DNA from: JAYWAM01 sp043782425
Lineage (GTDB): Bacteria; Pseudomonadota; Gammaproteobacteria; Burkholderiales; Usitatibacteraceae
Length of the DNA stretch: 8,066 nt
Reading direction: 5' to 3'
Assembly: GCA_043782425.1 (NCBI GenBank)
Contig: JAYWAM010000363.1
Location: 1 to 8,066 of the forward strand
Part shown: positions 6,358 through 8,066 of the stretch, in pieces
Layout of the letters: every line of letters starts with the position of its first letter
How positions within the stretch are numbered: position 1 is the stretch's first letter
The notes under the pieces: model-generated
The model's input: only the letters and a program-made list of their open reading frames with translations
Told to the model about the DNA's origin: nothing
The model's database searches: none
Translations under genes and position numbers: made by a program

Positions 6358-6383
6358 CCCTCTCCCCGTCTTTGGGGAGAGGG
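6358..6383 (+). repeat. Perfect GC-rich hairpin after the PilO-like gene
   Basis: CCCTCTCCCC (6358-6367) and GGGGAGAGGG (6374-6383) form a perfect 10-bp stem around a GTCTTT loop. There is no T-tract, so it is not a standard terminator, though such a stem may protect the upstream mRNA's 3' end. The sequence is the same core motif as copies A, B and C, and it may be a minimal family member or part of a composite with copy C starting 24 bases later. Confidence 0.75.
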
Positions 6384-6406
6384 CGTAATAATGAACTTTT
6401 GATTTA

Positions 6407-6564
6407 TTGAGAATTCCCTATTGCGTGACAACCCCACCCTCACCCCAGCCCTCTCCCGCCCAAGCGGGAGTGGGGGTTTTCTCCCTCTCCACCGGAACGG
6501 GGGAGAGGGTCGGGGTGAGGGGGTGGTGGAATCAAGAAACTGTCGTGAATTAGGAAACCCTCAA
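6407..6564 (+). repeat. MITE-like element, copy C, with terminal inverted repeats
   Basis: This 158-bp non-coding element begins TTGAGAATTCCCTA and ends TAGGAAACCCTCAA. The 24-base ends are imperfect inverted repeats (17 of 24 matching, including the terminal TTGAG/CTCAA). Inside lie CCCTCACCCC and GGGGTGAGGG, then CCCTCTCCC and GGGAGAGGG, so the whole unit can fold into one long hairpin. Short length, terminal inverted repeats and lack of coding capacity fit a non-autonomous mobile element. No target duplication is certain: TCAACAAG occurs at 6301-6308 and again at 6561-6568, overlapping the right end, but this may be chance. Confidence 0.7.
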
Positions 6565-6582
6565 CAAGAATGGAAATATTAA

Positions 6583-6927
6583 ATGGCTGGAATTTTGAGT
6601 GGATTACTACTATTGCTTGCCAGCGGCGTGGCGGTCGCAGCCGAAGGAGAATTGGGAACGCTGTTCTTTACCCCAGCCGAGCGCAGTGCGATGGAGCGGC
6701 TGCGGCGCGGCGAAAACATCATCACCGGCAATAGCGCCGATGCGGTAATCAACGGTTACATCAAGCGCAGCGACGGCGTCAATACCGTGTGGATAGACGG
6801 TACGCCATTCAGCACAGACGCAGAGCGCCTCGCGCGCGTCCATGACCTGCCGATCGGGACGGCTTCAAGAGTGCAAATTCGCTCCAGCGCCGCACAGCCA
6901 GCACCGCGCAAAGCCAAAAACAGATAG
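6583..6927 (+). CDS. Small exported protein, probably pilus/pseudopilus associated
   Basis: The product has 114 residues: a hydrophobic signal-peptide-like N-terminus (residues 2-20, ending AVAA-E), then a mature domain with GTLFFTPAERSAMERLRRGE (25-44) and a strand-rich block INGYIKRSDGVNTVWIDGTPF (56-76). The C-terminal tail is basic (PAPRKAKNR). It is likely periplasmic. The pattern 'G.vkRsdG..tvWidG' recalls small proteins found near PilO-like genes, with a faint likeness to PilP/MshK-type pilus accessory proteins, but no family is assigned. TGGAAA at 6571-6576 is a fair ribosome-binding site and an in-frame TAA directly precedes the ATG. Oddly, the signal peptide lacks any Lys or Arg before its hydrophobic core, and copy C ends only 18 bases upstream (see findings on a possible displaced start). 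Confidence 0.65.
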   Translation: MAGILSGLLLLLASGVAVAAEGELGTLFFTPAERSAMERLRRGENIITGNSADAVINGYIKRSDGVNTVWIDGTPFSTDAERLARVHDLPIGTASRVQIRSSAAQPAPRKAKNR

Positions 6928-7006
6928 CGCCGCTGATACACCAAACCATCAGGATTGCTTGCGCGAAAAGCGAAGCGCCGGTTTGAGGAACGACCAAACG
7001 GGAACC

Positions 7007-7048
7007 AAAAAAAATTGTCATTCCCGTGAAAACGGGAATCCATTTTTT
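7007..7048. terminator. Likely bidirectional intrinsic terminator between convergent genes
   Basis: A perfect 8-bp stem ATTCCCGT/ACGGGAAT with a GAAA loop (7020-7039) is followed on the plus strand by CCA and six T (7043-7048). On the minus strand it is followed by GACAA and a run of T (complement of eight A at 7007-7014). It sits 80-120 bases after the small exported gene and about 50 bases after the end of the convergent pilin-like gene, so it can serve both. The sequence GTCATTCCCGTGAAAACGGG also resembles a dispersed palindromic repeat common in proteobacterial genomes, so it may be a repeat co-opted as terminator. Confidence 0.7.
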
Positions 7049-7093
7049 CTGTACGTAATTACTCCACTCCCAGACTGTTACGATACCATCACG

Positions 7094-8066
7094 CTACAGG
7101 GGTGGGCAGTCATTCGCAGGAACCCCTCCTGGCAAGATACAGGACGCATCGTCATACTTGCACGCGGCAATGCTGGCGACGCTAAAGCTGGCGCTGGATG
7201 AAGTTGGCGCCAGAATTTCAGCCTTGGTGAAATCGTTTCCAACTGGGATCGTAAAATTGGTAAGGTCCGCGCCTGAAGTGCAGCCAGACTTCGTCCATGG
7301 TCCTCCTACTTGTGTAGCGCCATTGTAAAAGGTGAATGTCGCTTGATCATCCGAGTTGAAACTCGCAAGCACAACTTTAAGCACTCTCCGCTTCACTTTG
7401 AAATCAAACCCAAGACCCTCGCCGCTGATCAGATTGCCGCTACCGCCAGATGCTGCGCTAGCCCCGATCGCATGGGTAAACGGGGACATCGCTAAAAGCT
7501 CTTTGGAGGCGATATAGGGCGCACCAGTCGGAATAAATGCACTCATCATGATTCGGCCGCCGGCAAAGGAAATTTTTCTTGGCGAGAGTGTTCGTAGTGT
7601 GTTATTTGATCCTGAGAACGCCACTGTATCCGTGCGGTTCAATGTCATGCCTACCGGCCAAGCCCTGCCGCCGACCTTGGCAGCAACCACCAAGTCGCTC
7701 GCTACCGCATAACTCACGATGTCGTCGAAATGGGCTTCATCCTCGGCTGCAACGCCCGCAGCGCTCGGGTCGAGAATCCAATAGGTCCCTTCTGCGTTCG
7801 CATTAAAATATTCCTTCGAGCCGTATCCTGTTTCTCCGTGGCTGATCAGGGCGTAAGCGACCTGGGTCTTGAGTGTGTCCCGATCACTGACGGACAACCC
7901 TTTTGCGTTGAGGAAATCGCCGCGTGTGTTCTCATGAGTGGTTGCGTTACAGGCTATCCCGCCGGGTGGGCTCAATGGATTGGCCGGAGGCCCGCCCAGG
8001 CTCACGTCGCTATCGAGGCAATCCGAAAGATTCAATCCATCGGTTCGTGTGAATCCTTTTGTGGCG
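7094..8066 (-). CDS. Minor pilin/pseudopilin-like protein with a beta-rich C-terminal domain (5' end outside window)
   Basis: The frame is open from the right window edge to a TAG at 7096-7094, giving 323 residues of C-terminal sequence. The expected prepilin leader and hydrophobic helix would lie outside the window. Visible residues 69-86 read VAYALISHGETGYGSKEY. The block VAAEDEAHFDDIVSYAVASDL follows soon after. This 'ISHG.nG.G ... DE ... FDDiv' pattern is one I associate with minor pilins/pseudopilins of betaproteobacterial type IV systems. The last 190 or so residues are Ser/Gly/Thr-rich and strand-like (GEGLGFDFKVKRRVLKVVLA, then ATFTFYNGATQVGGPW), ending in a Cys-rich tail (CKYDDASC...DCPPL). 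This could be a beta-sandwich adhesion or tip domain; that is inference. It is convergent with the small exported gene. Confidence 0.65.
   Translation of the reverse strand, partial: ATKGFTRTDGLNLSDCLDSDVSLGGPPANPLSPPGGIACNATTHENTRGDFLNAKGLSVSDRDTLKTQVAYALISHGETGYGSKEYFNANAEGTYWILDPSAAGVAAEDEAHFDDIVSYAVASDLVVAAKVGGRAWPVGMTLNRTDTVAFSGSNNTLRTLSPRKISFAGGRIMMSAFIPTGAPYIASKELLAMSPFTHAIGASAASGGSGNLISGEGLGFDFKVKRRVLKVVLASFNSDDQATFTFYNGATQVGGPWTKSGCTSGADLTNFTIPVGNDFTKAEILAPTSSSASFSVASIAACKYDDASCILPGGVPANDCPPL

Noticed and set aside
6358..6383. Intrinsic terminator for the PilO-like gene
   Set aside because: The stem is strong but followed by CGTAATAATG with no T-tract; the motif matches the local repeat family instead.
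4111..6564. CRISPR array made of the repeated GC-rich units
   Set aside because: The copies are irregularly spaced by whole genes, differ in length, and there are no uniform spacers.
8033..8065. Taking the TTG at 8035 as the start of the minus-strand pilin-like gene, or GFT at its edge as a prepilin cleavage motif
   Set aside because: The frame stays open to the window edge, so the start is outside. The residues ATKGFTRTDG are not followed by the hydrophobic helix a prepilin needs.

Overview
The window looks like a chromosomal segment of a betaproteobacterium, probably of the Nitrosomonadales type. The basis is the gene order metK / two lpxL-type acyltransferases / small conserved ORF / dapF, an S-adenosylhomocysteine (SAH) riboswitch in front of ahcY, and moderately GC-rich, uniform coding sequence. 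No species can be named from sequence alone.

Left part, 1-2033, minus strand: the methyl-cycle genes. metK (AdoMet synthetase) is followed by ahcY (SAH hydrolase, cut by the window edge). Between them lies a compact control region: a sigma-70-like promoter whose -35 sits in the last codons of metK, an SAH aptamer that starts at the predicted transcription start, and a strong intrinsic terminator. The terminator's 5' arm overlaps the aptamer's 3' pseudoknot strand, so the layout predicts an SAH-induced ON switch: SAH binding should block the terminator and allow ahcY expression.

Middle part, 2195-5349, plus strand, divergent from metK: two tandem lipid A acyltransferase paralogues, both with an intact HX4D motif, separated by a possible 34-codon micro-ORF. 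A small conserved acidic protein of unknown function and dapF (lysine/peptidoglycan branch) follow. This is a cell-envelope group.

Right part, 5350-8066: a looser region with type IV pilus or pseudopilus character. It has a PilO-like inner-membrane protein, a small exported protein and, on the opposite strand, the C-terminal part of a large minor-pilin/pseudopilin-like protein with a beta-rich C-terminal region. GC-rich palindromic elements (CCCTCTCCC...GGGAGAGGG type) fill the gaps at 4111-4180, 5360-5560 and 6358-6564. The last contains a 158-bp MITE-like unit with decayed terminal inverted repeats, ending 18 bp before the small exported protein's start codon. A likely bidirectional terminator separates the convergent genes at 7007-7048.

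No rRNA, tRNA, CRISPR array, transposase or integrase was seen. The best candidates for something new are the overlapping riboswitch/terminator design, the pilus-like gene set broken up by repeat elements (with a possible displaced start codon), and the minor-pilin-like protein with its extra C-terminal domain.
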